Source: Bradyrhizobium jicamae
Lineage (GTDB): Bacteria; Pseudomonadota; Alphaproteobacteria; Rhizobiales; Xanthobacteraceae
DNA length: 64,000 nt
Reading direction: 5' to 3'
Assembly (NCBI RefSeq): GCF_018130695.1
Contig: NZ_JAFCJX010000029.1
Coordinates: forward strand, 46,442 to 110,441
This document shows, in pieces, positions 1 through 9,447 of the stretch (the stretch's first letter is position 1; each line of letters starts with the position of its first letter). The notes beneath the pieces were generated by a model. That model saw only the letters and a program-made list of their open reading frames with translations, was not told the origin of the DNA and did not search any database. Position numbers and translations under genes: made by a program.

Positions 1-1
1 C

Positions 2-2971
2 AACAGCTTTCCGTTCGCGTATCCCGACGACCTGAAGACCGAGCTCGCGCCCTATCTGGAGACGGACGCGCCGGGCCCGCTGCTCGAGGCCTATCTGAAG
101 GACATCCCGCGGCAGGCGGACAGCACGGTCAATTTCCTGGTGGAGCTCAACGCCGCGCTGCAGAAGAGGATCAGCTATCTGATCCGCATGGAGCCCGGCA
201 TCCAGACGCCGGAGGAGACGCTCGCGGCCGGCTCCGGCTCGTGCCGTGACTCGGCGTGGCTGTTCATCCAGATGCTGCGCCATCTCGGGCTCGCGGCGCG
301 TTTCGTCTCCGGCTATTTGATCCAGATCCGCCCGGACATCGATCCGATCGAAGGGCCGCGCGAGGTCGAGAGCGATTTCACCGATCTGCACGCCTGGGCC
401 GAGGTCTATCTGCCCGGCGCGGGGTGGATCGGCTTCGACGTCACCTCGGGCATGCTGACGGGCGAGGGGCATATCCCGGTCTGCGCCACGCCGCATTATC
501 GCTCCGCAGCACCCGTCACAGGCACCGCAGGCTCTGCAAAAACCGACTTCGCCTTCGAGATGAGCGTCAAGCGGATCCGCGAGGCGCCGCGAATTACGCG
601 GCCATTCTCCGACGAGTCCTGGTCGCGGCTCGATGCGCTCGGCGAGCAGGTCGATGCCGATCTGAAGGCCGACGACGTGCGGCTCACCATGGGCGGTGAG
701 CCGACCTTCGTGTCTGTCGACGATCTGGAGGCGCCGGAATGGAATATCGCGGCCGTCGGTCCGACCAAGCGTGCGCTCGCCGACGATCTCATCCGCAAGC
801 TGCGCACGCGCTTCGCGCCGGGCGGCCTGCTGCATTACGGGCAGGGTAAATGGTATCCCGGCGAAACGCTGCCGCGCTGGGCATTCGGGCTCTATTGGCG
901 CAAGGACGGCAAGCCGATCTGGAACAACGCCGACCTGATCGCGTCAGTCGAGAATCCGCGCAAGGCTGCAGTCGCGGACGCCGAGCGTTTCGCCGTCGGC
1001 ACGGCGAAGAAGCTCGGCCTCAGCGCCGACTATGTGATGCCGGCTTACGAGGATCCCGCGTTCTGGATCCAGCGCGAGGCGGGCCTGCCGGCGAACGTGA
1101 CGCCGGCCAATTCGAAACTCACCGACGCCGAAGAACGCTCGCGGTTGGCGCGGGTGTTCGACGAGGGCCTGACGACTCCAAAAGGCTTCGTGCTGCCGAT
1201 CCAGCGCTGGAATCCGCTCGGCGACCGCATTCCTGCGCGCTGGCGCAGCGAGCGCTGGAAGATCCGCCGCAGCCATCTGTTCCTGTTTCCCGGCGATTCC
1301 CCGCTCGGCCTGCGGCTGCCGATTGCCTCGCTCGAACATGTGCCGCCGGAGGATTTTCCTTACGTCGTCGAGAAGGACCCGATGGCACCGCGCGAAGGGC
1401 TCGCCGACGTCGACACTGAACTCGCGCTGGCGCTGAAGGAGATTCCCGAGCCGCTGCCGGTGCGCACCGCGATGTCGATCGAGGTGCGCGACGGCGTGCT
1501 CTGCGCCTTCATGCCGCCGGTCGAGAAGGTCGACGATTATCTCGCGCTGATCGCCGCGATCGAAGCGACCGCCGAGGAAACGCAGCTCGCCGTGCATGTC
1601 GAAGGCTACGCGCCGCCGTATGATCCGCGCATCGAGGTGATCAAGGTGACGCCCGATCCCGGCGTGATCGAGATCAATATCCAGCCGGCGCAGAGCTGGC
1701 GCGAGGCAGTCGACATCACCTTTGGACTTTACGAGGACGCGGCGAAGACACGGCTCGGCGCCAACCGCTTCCTGATCGACGGCCGCCACACCGGCACCGG
1801 CGGCGGCAACCATGTCGTGGTCGGCGGCAGCGCGCCGGAGGACTCGCCATTCCTGCGCCGGCCTGATCTGTTGAAGAGCCTCGTGCTGTACTGGCAGCGG
1901 CATCCGTCGCTGTCCTATCTGTTCTCCGGCATGTTCATCGGTCCGACCAGCCAGGCGCCGCGCATCGATGAAGCCCGGCATGACGGGCTCTATGAGCTCG
2001 AGATCGCGCTCGCGCATGTGCCGCCGGCTCATGTCGAGGCGCCGCTGTGGCTGGTGGACCGGCTGTTCCGGCACATCCTGGTCGACATCACCGGCAACAC
2101 CCATCGCGCCGAGATCTGCATCGACAAGCTCTATTCGCCCGACGGGCCGACCGGCCGGCTTGGCCTGGTCGAATTCCGCGCGCTCGAAATGCCGCCGGAT
2201 CCCAGGATGTCGCTGGCGCAGCAGCTCCTGATCCGCGCGCTGATCGCAAAGCTGTGGCGCGAGCCGCAGCAGGGCAAGTTCGTGCGCTGGGGCACCGCGC
2301 TGCATGACCGCTTCATGCTGCCGCATTTCCTCTGGGAGGATTTTCTCGGCGTGCTCGCCGAGCTGAAGCAGTCCGGCTACGACTTCGAGCCGGAATGGTA
2401 TCAGGCCCAGCTCGAATTCCGCTTCCCCGCCTTCGGCCGCGTCCATCACGGCGGCGTCGGCCTCGAGCTGCGCCAGGCGCTGGAGCCCTGGCATGTGCTG
2501 GGCGAGGAGGGCTCGGCCGGCGGCACCGTGCGCTATGTCGATTCGTCGGTGGAGCGGCTGCAGGTCAAGGCGACCGGCTTCGTCGAGGGGCGCCATGTCG
2601 TCACCTGCAATGGCCGGCGGATGCCGATGACCGAGACCGGGCGTTCCGGCGAGGCGGTGGCCGGCGTCCGGTTCAAGGCCTGGCAGCCCGCCTCAGGGCT
2701 GCATCCGACCATTCCGGTCCATGCGCCGCTGACCTTTGACCTGATCGACACCTGGAACGGCCGCTCGCTCGGCGGCTGCGTCTATCACGTCGCCCATCCC
2801 GGCGGCCGCAATTACGAGACCAAACCGGTCAATTCCTACGAAGCCGAGGCGCGGCGGCTGGCCCGCTTCCAGGACCACGGCCACACGCCCGGCAAGATCG
2901 CGCCGCCGCCGGAGGAACGCACAATTGAGTTTCCGTTGACCCTCGACTTGCGCACCCCGCTCCTGCACTAA
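2..2971 (+). CDS. Transglutaminase-like/DUF2126 protein, 5' end outside window
   Basis: The reading frame is open from base 2, so the start lies upstream; the visible part is about 989 residues. The first visible part is a transglutaminase core with a Cys in GSCRDSAW (codon 242-244), a His in LHAWAEVY and an Asp in GFDVTSG, the expected Cys-His-Asp triad. The rest is the long DUF2126 region found fused to this core in proteobacteria. It is followed 18 bases later by the ATP-grasp/alpha-E gene and then by a second transglutaminase. This gene set has been predicted by comparative genomics to make or process a peptide tag, but no substrate is known. A GTG at 140 is in frame but too far inside the domain to be the start. 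Confidence 0.85.
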   Translation, partial: NSFPFAYPDDLKTELAPYLETDAPGPLLEAYLKDIPRQADSTVNFLVELNAALQKRISYLIRMEPGIQTPEETLAAGSGSCRDSAWLFIQMLRHLGLAARFVSGYLIQIRPDIDPIEGPREVESDFTDLHAWAEVYLPGAGWIGFDVTSGMLTGEGHIPVCATPHYRSAAPVTGTAGSAKTDFAFEMSVKRIREAPRITRPFSDESWSRLDALGEQVDADLKADDVRLTMGGEPTFVSVDDLEAPEWNIAAVGPTKRALADDLIRKLRTRFAPGGLLHYGQGKWYPGETLPRWAFGLYWRKDGKPIWNNADLIASVENPRKAAVADAERFAVGTAKKLGLSADYVMPAYEDPAFWIQREAGLPANVTPANSKLTDAEERSRLARVFDEGLTTPKGFVLPIQRWNPLGDRIPARWRSERWKIRRSHLFLFPGDSPLGLRLPIASLEHVPPEDFPYVVEKDPMAPREGLADVDTELALALKEIPEPLPVRTAMSIEVRDGVLCAFMPPVEKVDDYLALIAAIEATAEETQLAVHVEGYAPPYDPRIEVIKVTPDPGVIEINIQPAQSWREAVDITFGLYEDAAKTRLGANRFLIDGRHTGTGGGNHVVVGGSAPEDSPFLRRPDLLKSLVLYWQRHPSLSYLFSGMFIGPTSQAPRIDEARHDGLYELEIALAHVPPAHVEAPLWLVDRLFRHILVDITGNTHRAEICIDKLYSPDGPTGRLGLVEFRALEMPPDPRMSLAQQLLIRALIAKLWREPQQGKFVRWGTALHDRFMLPHFLWEDFLGVLAELKQSGYDFEPEWYQAQLEFRFPAFGRVHHGGVGLELRQALEPWHVLGEEGSAGGTVRYVDSSVERLQVKATGFVEGRHVVTCNGRRMPMTETGRSGEAVAGVRFKAWQPASGLHPTIPVHAPLTFDLIDTWNGRSLGGCVYHVAHPGGRNYETKPVNSYEAEARRLARFQDHGHTPGKIAPPPEERTIEFPLTLDLRTPLLH

Positions 2972-2989
2972 TGCGCGCGGGGAAGTGCA

Positions 2990-5521
2990 ATGACCGAACA
3001 GGGTGGCCAAAGCAGCAATCAGGAGAGCAGGGCCCGCCCCGGACAGCGCCGGATGGCGCAGTGGATGCGCGACTATGCCCGCCTGCCCGGCAGTCCCGAC
3101 GAATATATCGGGCAGGACGGCGCGCCGCGCCCGGTCTGGACCCGCTTCTTCGATGCCTTCGCCGCGCTGTCGCCCGCCGATATCGAGCGGCGATTCGCCT
3201 CCGCCGACCGTCACTTGCGGGAGGCCGGCGTCACCTACCGCGCCCCCGGCGACACTTCTGATCGAATCTGGCCGCTCAGCCATCTGCCGCTGATCATCGA
3301 CGCCGCCGACTGGCGGCAGCTCTCCGCCGGCATCGCCCAGCGCGCGCAGCTGTTCGAGATGGTGCTCGCCGATCTCTATGGTGAGGGCAAGCTGGTTGCG
3401 AATGGAGCGATTCCTGCCGCCGCGATCGCCGGCAGCAATGAGTATCTGCGCGCGCTCAGCGGCGTCAGACCGCCGGGCGGCCGCCATCTGCATCTCTACG
3501 CCGCCGATATCGGCCGCGGCCCCGATGGCCGCTGGTGGGTGCTCAGCGACCGCACCCAGGCGCCGTCGGGCGCGGGCTACGCGCTGGAGAACCGCCTGGT
3601 GCTGTCGCGCGCCTTCTCCAATCTCTACAAGTCGATGAATGTCGAGCGCGTCGCGCCGTTCTTCGAGGCGTTCCGCGATTCGCTCCGCGCCAGCGCCGAC
3701 CGCGACGAGCCGCGTATCGGTCTTTTGACGCCGGGCTCCTTCAACGAGACCTATTTCGAGCATGCGACGCTGGCGCGCTATCTCGGCTTCCTCCTGGTCG
3801 AGGGCGACGACCTCGCCGTCAGCGGCGATCGCGTCCATATCCGCACCGTCGCCGGGCTGAAGCGGCTCGACGTGCTGCTGCGGCGCGTCGATTCCAACAT
3901 GCTCGATCCGCTCGAGCTCGACGCCTCCTCCTATCTCGGCGTGCCCGGCCTCGTCGACGTCCTGCGCAAGAGCGGCGTCGTGGTCGCCAACATGCCGGGT
4001 TCCGGCGTGATGGAGGCGCGCGCGCTGCTCGGCTTCCTGCCCAATCTGTGCCGGCGGTTGCTCAGCGAAGACCTGATGATGCCGCACATCGCGACCTGGT
4101 GGTGTGGCCAGAAATCGGCGCGCGAGCAGGTGCTGTCGCGGCTCGACGAATTCGCCATTGAAGGCGCCTATGGCCGTGGCGTGCCGGGCTTTCCCGGCAA
4201 TGCTCCGGTGCTGCCCGGCGAATTGTCCGCCGCCGATCGCGACCGCCTCAAGGACGCCATCGCCAACCGCGGCATCGATTATGTCGGCCAGGAGCTGGTG
4301 CGGCTCTCGACCACGCCGACCTGGGAGAACGGCCGGATCACGCCGCGTCCCTTCGTGCTGCGGGTGTTTGCGGCGGCAACGCCGAACGGCTGGACCATTC
4401 TGCCCGGCGGCTTCTGCCGGATCGCCGAGCAAGCCGACGCGCGCGCGGTGTCGATGGGCGACGGCGCCAGTTCGGCCGACGTCTGGATCGTCTCCGACAA
4501 GGCGGTCGCGACCTCGACGTTGCTGCCGGCGGTCGACACCGTCCGCATCCGCCGCATCGCCGGCGTGCTGCCCAGCCGCGCCGCCGACAATCTGTTCTGG
4601 CTCGGCCGTTATCTGGAGCGCGCCGAGGCCACGATGCGGCTGATCCGCGCGCTCGGCACGCCGCAGCGCGATCCGACCCGTGGCAACTCCACTGGAAGCA
4701 CGCCGGCGCTGCATTCGGCCGAACGGATCCAGCGCATGCTGGTTGCCTGGGGCGCGACCTCGCAGACCGCACGCGCCAACCCGCAGAAGGTCGCGCTCGA
4801 GGCGCTGCAGAGCGAGGAGAAATTCGGCTCCGCATTGTCGCTGGTGCGCTCGGCGCAGCGCACCGCGACGGGCCTGCGCGAGCGGCTGTCGCCGGATGCC
4901 TGGCAGGTCATCACCGAGATGGCGGATCGTTTGGCCGTTGAGGTGCATGACGATGACGGCGTGGTCAGTGCCGCCGAACTCACTTTGCAGGAGCTCGCGA
5001 GCTTCGCGGGCCTCGCGCAAGAGAACATGAACCGCGCCGCCGGCTGGCGCTTCCTCGAGATGGGCCGCCGCGCCGAGCGCGCCATCAACACCACGCGCTT
5101 CACCCGCCAGTTCGCCTATGACGAGGCCGGCGACGAGGATCTCGACGCGCTGCTCACGCTGGTCGATTGCCAGATCACCTACCGCTCGCGCTATCTGCTG
5201 CAGCCGCTGCTGGCGCCGGTGCGCGACCTTGCCATTCTCGATCCCTACAATCCGCGCTCGGTCGCCTTCCAGGTCGCGGCGCTCAACGAGCACATCGCGG
5301 CGCTGCCGAGCCTGAAGGAGCACGGCCTGATCGAGCGGCCGCAGCGGCTGGCGGTGGCGCTGGAGGCGATGCTGACCACGGCGGAGGCCGCAACCCTCGA
5401 TGTGAAAAAGCTGTTTGCGCTGGAGCAGGACCTGCTCAACCTCGCCGACGCCATCGGGCTGCATTATTTCCCGCACGGGCCGAATGCCAGCCGGCCGGAG
5501 AAGCTGACAGGCCTCGCGTGA
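2990..5521 (+). CDS. Circularly permuted ATP-grasp and alpha-E domain fusion protein
   Basis: 843 residues from an ATG. Roughly residues 1-500 match the circularly permuted ATP-grasp family (old DUF404/DUF407), with the recognisable stretch SDRTQAPSGAGYALENR. About residue 525 starts an alpha-E domain (old DUF403) with the typical opening RAADNLFWLGRYLERAE. In many bacteria these are two adjacent genes; here they are one protein. ATP-grasp enzymes form amide or peptide bonds using ATP. The substrate is unknown, and the partners on both sides are transglutaminase-fold proteins. The stop overlaps the next start (GTGA), so the three genes are probably one transcript. Confidence 0.88.
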   Translation: MTEQGGQSSNQESRARPGQRRMAQWMRDYARLPGSPDEYIGQDGAPRPVWTRFFDAFAALSPADIERRFASADRHLREAGVTYRAPGDTSDRIWPLSHLPLIIDAADWRQLSAGIAQRAQLFEMVLADLYGEGKLVANGAIPAAAIAGSNEYLRALSGVRPPGGRHLHLYAADIGRGPDGRWWVLSDRTQAPSGAGYALENRLVLSRAFSNLYKSMNVERVAPFFEAFRDSLRASADRDEPRIGLLTPGSFNETYFEHATLARYLGFLLVEGDDLAVSGDRVHIRTVAGLKRLDVLLRRVDSNMLDPLELDASSYLGVPGLVDVLRKSGVVVANMPGSGVMEARALLGFLPNLCRRLLSEDLMMPHIATWWCGQKSAREQVLSRLDEFAIEGAYGRGVPGFPGNAPVLPGELSAADRDRLKDAIANRGIDYVGQELVRLSTTPTWENGRITPRPFVLRVFAAATPNGWTILPGGFCRIAEQADARAVSMGDGASSADVWIVSDKAVATSTLLPAVDTVRIRRIAGVLPSRAADNLFWLGRYLERAEATMRLIRALGTPQRDPTRGNSTGSTPALHSAERIQRMLVAWGATSQTARANPQKVALEALQSEEKFGSALSLVRSAQRTATGLRERLSPDAWQVITEMADRLAVEVHDDDGVVSAAELTLQELASFAGLAQENMNRAAGWRFLEMGRRAERAINTTRFTRQFAYDEAGDEDLDALLTLVDCQITYRSRYLLQPLLAPVRDLAILDPYNPRSVAFQVAALNEHIAALPSLKEHGLIERPQRLAVALEAMLTTAEAATLDVKKLFALEQDLLNLADAIGLHYFPHGPNASRPEKLTGLA

Positions 5522-6396
5522 TCTACGACATCCGTCACGTCACGACCTACAGCTACGAAACCCAGGTCAGCTTCGCACGCTGCTCGCTGCGGCTCGAGCC
5601 GCTGAGCGACGGCGGCCAGACGCTGATCTCCCACAATGTCGAGATCCGCCCGAAGCCGGCCGAGCGCGCGACCAGGCGCGATTTCTTCGGCACCTTGACG
5701 CAGAGCATCCTGATCGAGACCGCGCATCGTACCTTGCGGATCGATTCTCGGGCCCGCGTCTCGCTGGATCGCCATCCGCCGGCGCGCGATGCGGTGAGCC
5801 CGTCCTGGGAGAGCGTGCGTGACGTCGCGGTCGAGGCAACGAGCTTGGGGCCGACCTCGCCGGTTGGCTACGTCTTCGCCTCTTCGCTGGTGCCTGTGCT
5901 GCGGCCGGTGACGGCGTATGCCGCCGCGAGCTTTCCGCCGGGCGGCGGCATCATCGCGGGTGCCGCGGACCTGATGCGGCGGATACGCACCGAGTTCAAA
6001 TACGATCCCAAGGCCACCGTGATCTCGACGCCGCTGAAGGAAGTGTTCGAGAAGCGCCACGGCGTGTGCCAGGATTTTGCCCATGTGATGATCGCGGGGC
6101 TGCGTGGTCTCGGCCTGCCCGCGGCCTATGTCTCCGGCTATTTGCGCACCATTCCGCCGCCGGGCCAGCCGCGGCTGCAGGGCGCGGATGCGACGCACGC
6201 TTGGGTCTCGGTGTGGTGCGGCGCCGAACTCGGCTGGATCGGTTTCGATCCGACCAATGATCTCGTGGTCGCCAACGACCACATCATCCTCGCCGTGGGC
6301 CGCGACTTCTCCGACGTCTCTCCGGTCGACGGCGTCATCGTCGGCGCGCGCAAGCAGAAGCTCGCTGTGGCCGTGGATGTCCTGCTGGTGGAGTAG
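5518..6396 (+). CDS. Transglutaminase-like cysteine protease family protein
   Basis: 292 residues from a GTG that overlaps the stop of the preceding gene by 4 bases. The open frame extends further upstream, but the conserved N-terminus (IYDIRHVTTYSYE) begins here. Residues about 1-85 form the bacterial transglutaminase N-terminal domain. The core carries the catalytic Cys in KRHGVCQDFAH, the His in DATHAWVSVW and the Asp in GFDPTND, so it looks active. Family members are usually predicted to be peptidases or amidases rather than cross-linkers. It is the third gene of the ATP-grasp/alpha-E operon and ends 11 bases from the convergent diguanylate cyclase gene. Confidence 0.85.
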   Translation: MIYDIRHVTTYSYETQVSFARCSLRLEPLSDGGQTLISHNVEIRPKPAERATRRDFFGTLTQSILIETAHRTLRIDSRARVSLDRHPPARDAVSPSWESVRDVAVEATSLGPTSPVGYVFASSLVPVLRPVTAYAAASFPPGGGIIAGAADLMRRIRTEFKYDPKATVISTPLKEVFEKRHGVCQDFAHVMIAGLRGLGLPAAYVSGYLRTIPPPGQPRLQGADATHAWVSVWCGAELGWIGFDPTNDLVVANDHIILAVGRDFSDVSPVDGVIVGARKQKLAVAVDVLLVE

Positions 6397-6407
6397 GGAC
6401 CTTTAGT

Positions 6408-7910
6408 CTAGGCCGCGCGGCGCGCGGCCGGCGCGGTTTGTTCGGCGGAGCTGACGATGACGCGATCACGCCCGGCGCGCTTGGCTTCATACAGCGCGAG
6501 ATCGGCGGCGGCGACGAGATCGCGCGAGGTCTGGCCGGCGGTGGGCGTCATGCAGGCGAGGCCGATGCTGACGGTCGGCAATTCGCGCTGGGTTTGTCGG
6601 GCAGCCGTCAGCCGCTCGCGGATCCGCTCCGCCAGCTCGCTTGCACCTGACACGTTGATGCCGGGCAGCAGCACGGAGAATTCCTCGCCGCCATAGCGCG
6701 CCCCGAGATCGGTGGCGCGCTTGGTGCAGGCGGCGATGCATTGCGCCAGCGTCGCCAGCACCTCGTCGCCGGCCTGGTGTCCGTGGGTATCGTTGAACGC
6801 CTTGAAGTGATCGACGTCGATCATCAGCAGCGAGACCGGCGCCTTGGCACGCCGGCCGCGCCGCCATTCGGTGGCGAGTGTGGCGTCGAGCCTGCGACGA
6901 TTGGCGAGGCCGGTCAGGGCGTCGGTGCTGGCGAGCCGCGCGAGTTGCGCTTCGGCCACGGCGCGCCGTTTCACGGCCCCGAGCAGATAGAACATCAGCA
7001 CGATCGAGAAGGCACACAGCGCCGTCACCACGAGCCCGATCGACCACAGCTGCTGCCACCAGTCGGCATAAATAGCATCCAGTGCGACGCCCTCGGCGAG
7101 CAGCAGCGGATGATGTCCGATCTGCTGGTAGACGTAGAGGCGGGTGATCCCGTCGACGACCGATCGTGAGGTGTAGGAGCCGGCGGTCTTCGCCGGGAAC
7201 TGCCTGAACGCCTGCGACTCCCTGATGCTCTGGCCGATCCGCTCGATCTGGAACGGTGCGCGCATGATCATCGTGCCGTCGGTATTGAACAGTGTGATCG
7301 AATCCTTCGGACCGAAATTCAGCTTGCGGAACAGATTGTGGAAATAGCTGAGCCGCATGCTGCCGGCGACGACGCCGGCAAACGAGCCGTCGTCATTGCT
7401 GATACGCCGGGAGAGGCTGATCAGATATTCGCCCTCCGACGTCACCCAGGGCGGGCTGATGAACAGTCCGATATCGGGCCTGACACGATGGATCTGGAAG
7501 AAATCGCGGTCGGCGAAATTCGCACTGCGCGGGATCAGCGTCCTGGAGTCCTCAGTGACGTTGCCGGCGGGGTCGAGCACCAGGATCGAGCCGAGATCCT
7601 TGGCGGTTGCCGCACGGTCGAACAGCACGACCTGGCGCAGCTCCGGGCTGATGCGGTTGATCTCGGGCAGCTTGACGCCGTCGGCGACGGCCTGCAGCGA
7701 CAGATCGTACAGCTCGATATTGCGCTCGATCTCGCTGGAAATGCTGGCCACGAGGTTGGTGGCGCCATCCTTGGCGTGCTGGAAATCCTTCTGCGCCATC
7801 TCCCACAGGATGGAGGCGCAGATCGAGCAGAAGCACAGGATGAGGCCGAATCCGAGCGCGAGCAGCCGCTTTGTCGGCACCGCCCTCGGCCGTGGCACCA
7901 GCCCGTCCAT
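6408..7910 (-). CDS. Membrane-bound diguanylate cyclase (GGDEF)
   Basis: 500 residues from an ATG at 7910; upstream in-frame codons look non-coding. A membrane segment near residues 15-35 is followed by a periplasmic region of Cache type, a second membrane segment (LWSIGLVVTALCAFSIVLMF) near residue 300, and a GGDEF domain. The active-site loop reads GARYGGEEF at about residues 403-411, so cyclase activity is expected. RATD five residues upstream fits the RxxD inhibitory site for feedback by c-di-GMP. No EAL or HD-GYP domain is present. It would convert two GTP to c-di-GMP in response to an unknown periplasmic ligand. It is convergent with the transglutaminase operon. Confidence 0.9.
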   Translation of the reverse strand: MDGLVPRPRAVPTKRLLALGFGLILCFCSICASILWEMAQKDFQHAKDGATNLVASISSEIERNIELYDLSLQAVADGVKLPEINRISPELRQVVLFDRAATAKDLGSILVLDPAGNVTEDSRTLIPRSANFADRDFFQIHRVRPDIGLFISPPWVTSEGEYLISLSRRISNDDGSFAGVVAGSMRLSYFHNLFRKLNFGPKDSITLFNTDGTMIMRAPFQIERIGQSIRESQAFRQFPAKTAGSYTSRSVVDGITRLYVYQQIGHHPLLLAEGVALDAIYADWWQQLWSIGLVVTALCAFSIVLMFYLLGAVKRRAVAEAQLARLASTDALTGLANRRRLDATLATEWRRGRRAKAPVSLLMIDVDHFKAFNDTHGHQAGDEVLATLAQCIAACTKRATDLGARYGGEEFSVLLPGINVSGASELAERIRERLTAARQTQRELPTVSIGLACMTPTAGQTSRDLVAAADLALYEAKRAGRDRVIVSSAEQTAPAARRAA

Positions 7911-8031
7911 TGCCTCTTCCCCCAATCTCTTGCGCCCCCTGCGCCTTGGAGGAACCTCGTACCGCAAGCGGATTGAGAAAGCCGCGGCAAACCGCCGGCA
8001 ATTTGCGCGGAGGGATTCAGCGATCGTTAAC

Positions 8032-8991
8032 CTAAGCTCTCGCCGGCAAGCCCAGCGTCTGCGACGGGTATTCGCCGAACATCGTGCGGTAATAATGCGA
8101 GAAGCGGCCGAGCTCGATGAAGCCCTGCTGGATCGCGACCTCGGAGACGGTGGTCTCGCCCGGCGCGCTCTCCCGCAAGGTCGCATAGATCGCGCACAGC
8201 CGCTTGTGGCGCAGGAACGTCACCGGCCCCATGCCGAACACCTCGTGGAAGGCGCGGTGCAGGGTGCGACGCGACAGGCGGAAGTTGGAGCAGATCTCCG
8301 AGACATGCACCGGCCGGCTGCCGGCGGTTTCGAGATACTCCTCGACGTCGCGCACCAGCTTCATCGACGAAGGCAAATGGCCGAGGTCGTCCGGCGGCAG
8401 CGAGGTCAGGATGTTCGCCGTTACGCAGTCGACGATCGTCCGCTTCCAGAAATCCGCGGCGCCCTCCGACAGCGCGCCCTGCAGCCGACCGAGATGCGCG
8501 ACGATCTGCGGCAGCCGCTCGGCCGCCAGCATGCCGATCGCGGTGTCGGCGCGAAAATAGTTCTTCTCGCGCCAATTGCCGGGATCGACCAGCCGCGGCT
8601 CGCCGCCGAACACGGTCGGCAATTCAGAGAGGTCGAAGCGGATCGCGGCGTAGGACGAGGGTCCGTGGAAGACGCCGTCATGCTCGACTTCCGGCGGGAT
8701 CACCAGCACGTCGGCGGGGTGCATGTCGAAGGCCCAATGCGTGACGCGGTCCTCGGCGCTGAGCAGCATGCCGACGATCAGCTTGTCGTCGGTCGAGATG
8801 CGCTGGGTGCGCACCCCGACATTGAAGGCGCCGATGCTGAGCGAGAAATCGCCGATGCCGACATGAGACAGGGTGCCGCGCAGCCGTCCCCGCCCGAGCT
8901 GCATCACGTCGACATGCGATCCTTTGACGGCCTGATGCAGCCCTTCGAAACCGTTGAGCTCGCTGCTGCCAACGAAGAGGTGTCCACCCAT
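8032..8991 (-). CDS. AraC-family transcriptional regulator
   Basis: 319 residues from an ATG at 8991; a GTG one codon upstream is an alternative. The C-terminal third has the two helix-turn-helix units of AraC proteins, visible in ICSNFRLSRRTLHRAFHEVF and in the terminal GFIELGRFSHYYRTMFGEYP. The N-terminal 200 residues are a sensor region without a motif I can assign. The intergenic region on its 5' side contains dyad sequences that could be its own operators. The next gene on the other side is a GGDEF protein on the same strand 121 bases away. Its target genes cannot be read from sequence. Confidence 0.85.
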   Translation of the reverse strand: MGGHLFVGSSELNGFEGLHQAVKGSHVDVMQLGRGRLRGTLSHVGIGDFSLSIGAFNVGVRTQRISTDDKLIVGMLLSAEDRVTHWAFDMHPADVLVIPPEVEHDGVFHGPSSYAAIRFDLSELPTVFGGEPRLVDPGNWREKNYFRADTAIGMLAAERLPQIVAHLGRLQGALSEGAADFWKRTIVDCVTANILTSLPPDDLGHLPSSMKLVRDVEEYLETAGSRPVHVSEICSNFRLSRRTLHRAFHEVFGMGPVTFLRHKRLCAIYATLRESAPGETTVSEVAIQQGFIELGRFSHYYRTMFGEYPSQTLGLPARA

Positions 8992-9447
8992 CACTTAAAC
9001 CCGCAACGGAACGCGACCAGTCAATTTCATTGAGAACGAGACGTCAGTGCAATTCGTTGCCCGAGACTGCCCAAGACAACTTGAGCAGAGTGATCCTGAT
9101 TCGAATGGCAGGATCATGTTGCAAGAAAGATGCGCGGATTTGTCACTGATTTTCCGATAAGGCGGCGCATCCAAACGGTATCGGATTGTTGGATTTGCAA
9201 CATCCTCCGTTAAGCCTCGGCGCATTGTCGCAGAGATTGGCACATTCTGCACATCACAGGCAATGCGAGTTGCTTTATCGTTTCATTCCAAGGGGATTCA
9301 ACTTCGCGATCACGTCAGGCAAAACAGACTGCGCGCCGTGCGAGCGGCTGCGGTGATGGATGCGTGCGTACGGGAGGCAGGGGGCGGATCAGTCGGTGCT
9401 GCATGGGCTGGCAGCGCGGAGTTTGATGCATCAGCGGATGCGCTGCG
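8992..9447. other. Intergenic region with dyads between araC-type gene and FGE-like gene
   Basis: About 450 bases with no convincing gene. It separates the divergent AraC-type and FGE-like genes and has a lower GC content than its surroundings. An 8-base inverted repeat lies at 9091-9116. A second pair, ATGTTGCAA at 9116-9124 and TTGCAACAT at 9195-9203, is inverted and about 70 bases apart, as expected for paired operators that loop. No clear -35/-10 pair was identified. Confidence 0.4.
9091..9116. promoter_or_regulatory. Candidate operator dyad upstream of the AraC-family gene
   Basis: Perfect 8-base arms TGATCCTG and CAGGATCA are separated by 10 bases that contain the palindrome ATTCGAAT. 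The site is about 100 bases upstream of the AraC-type start. Its role as an operator is inferred from position only. Confidence 0.3.

Noticed and set aside
2693..5476. Very long open frame (927 codons) on the minus strand opposite the ATP-grasp gene
   Set aside because: It is a shadow of a high-GC gene: the composition is dominated by Arg, Ala, Gln and His, and no domain is visible, while the plus-strand frame has clear family motifs.
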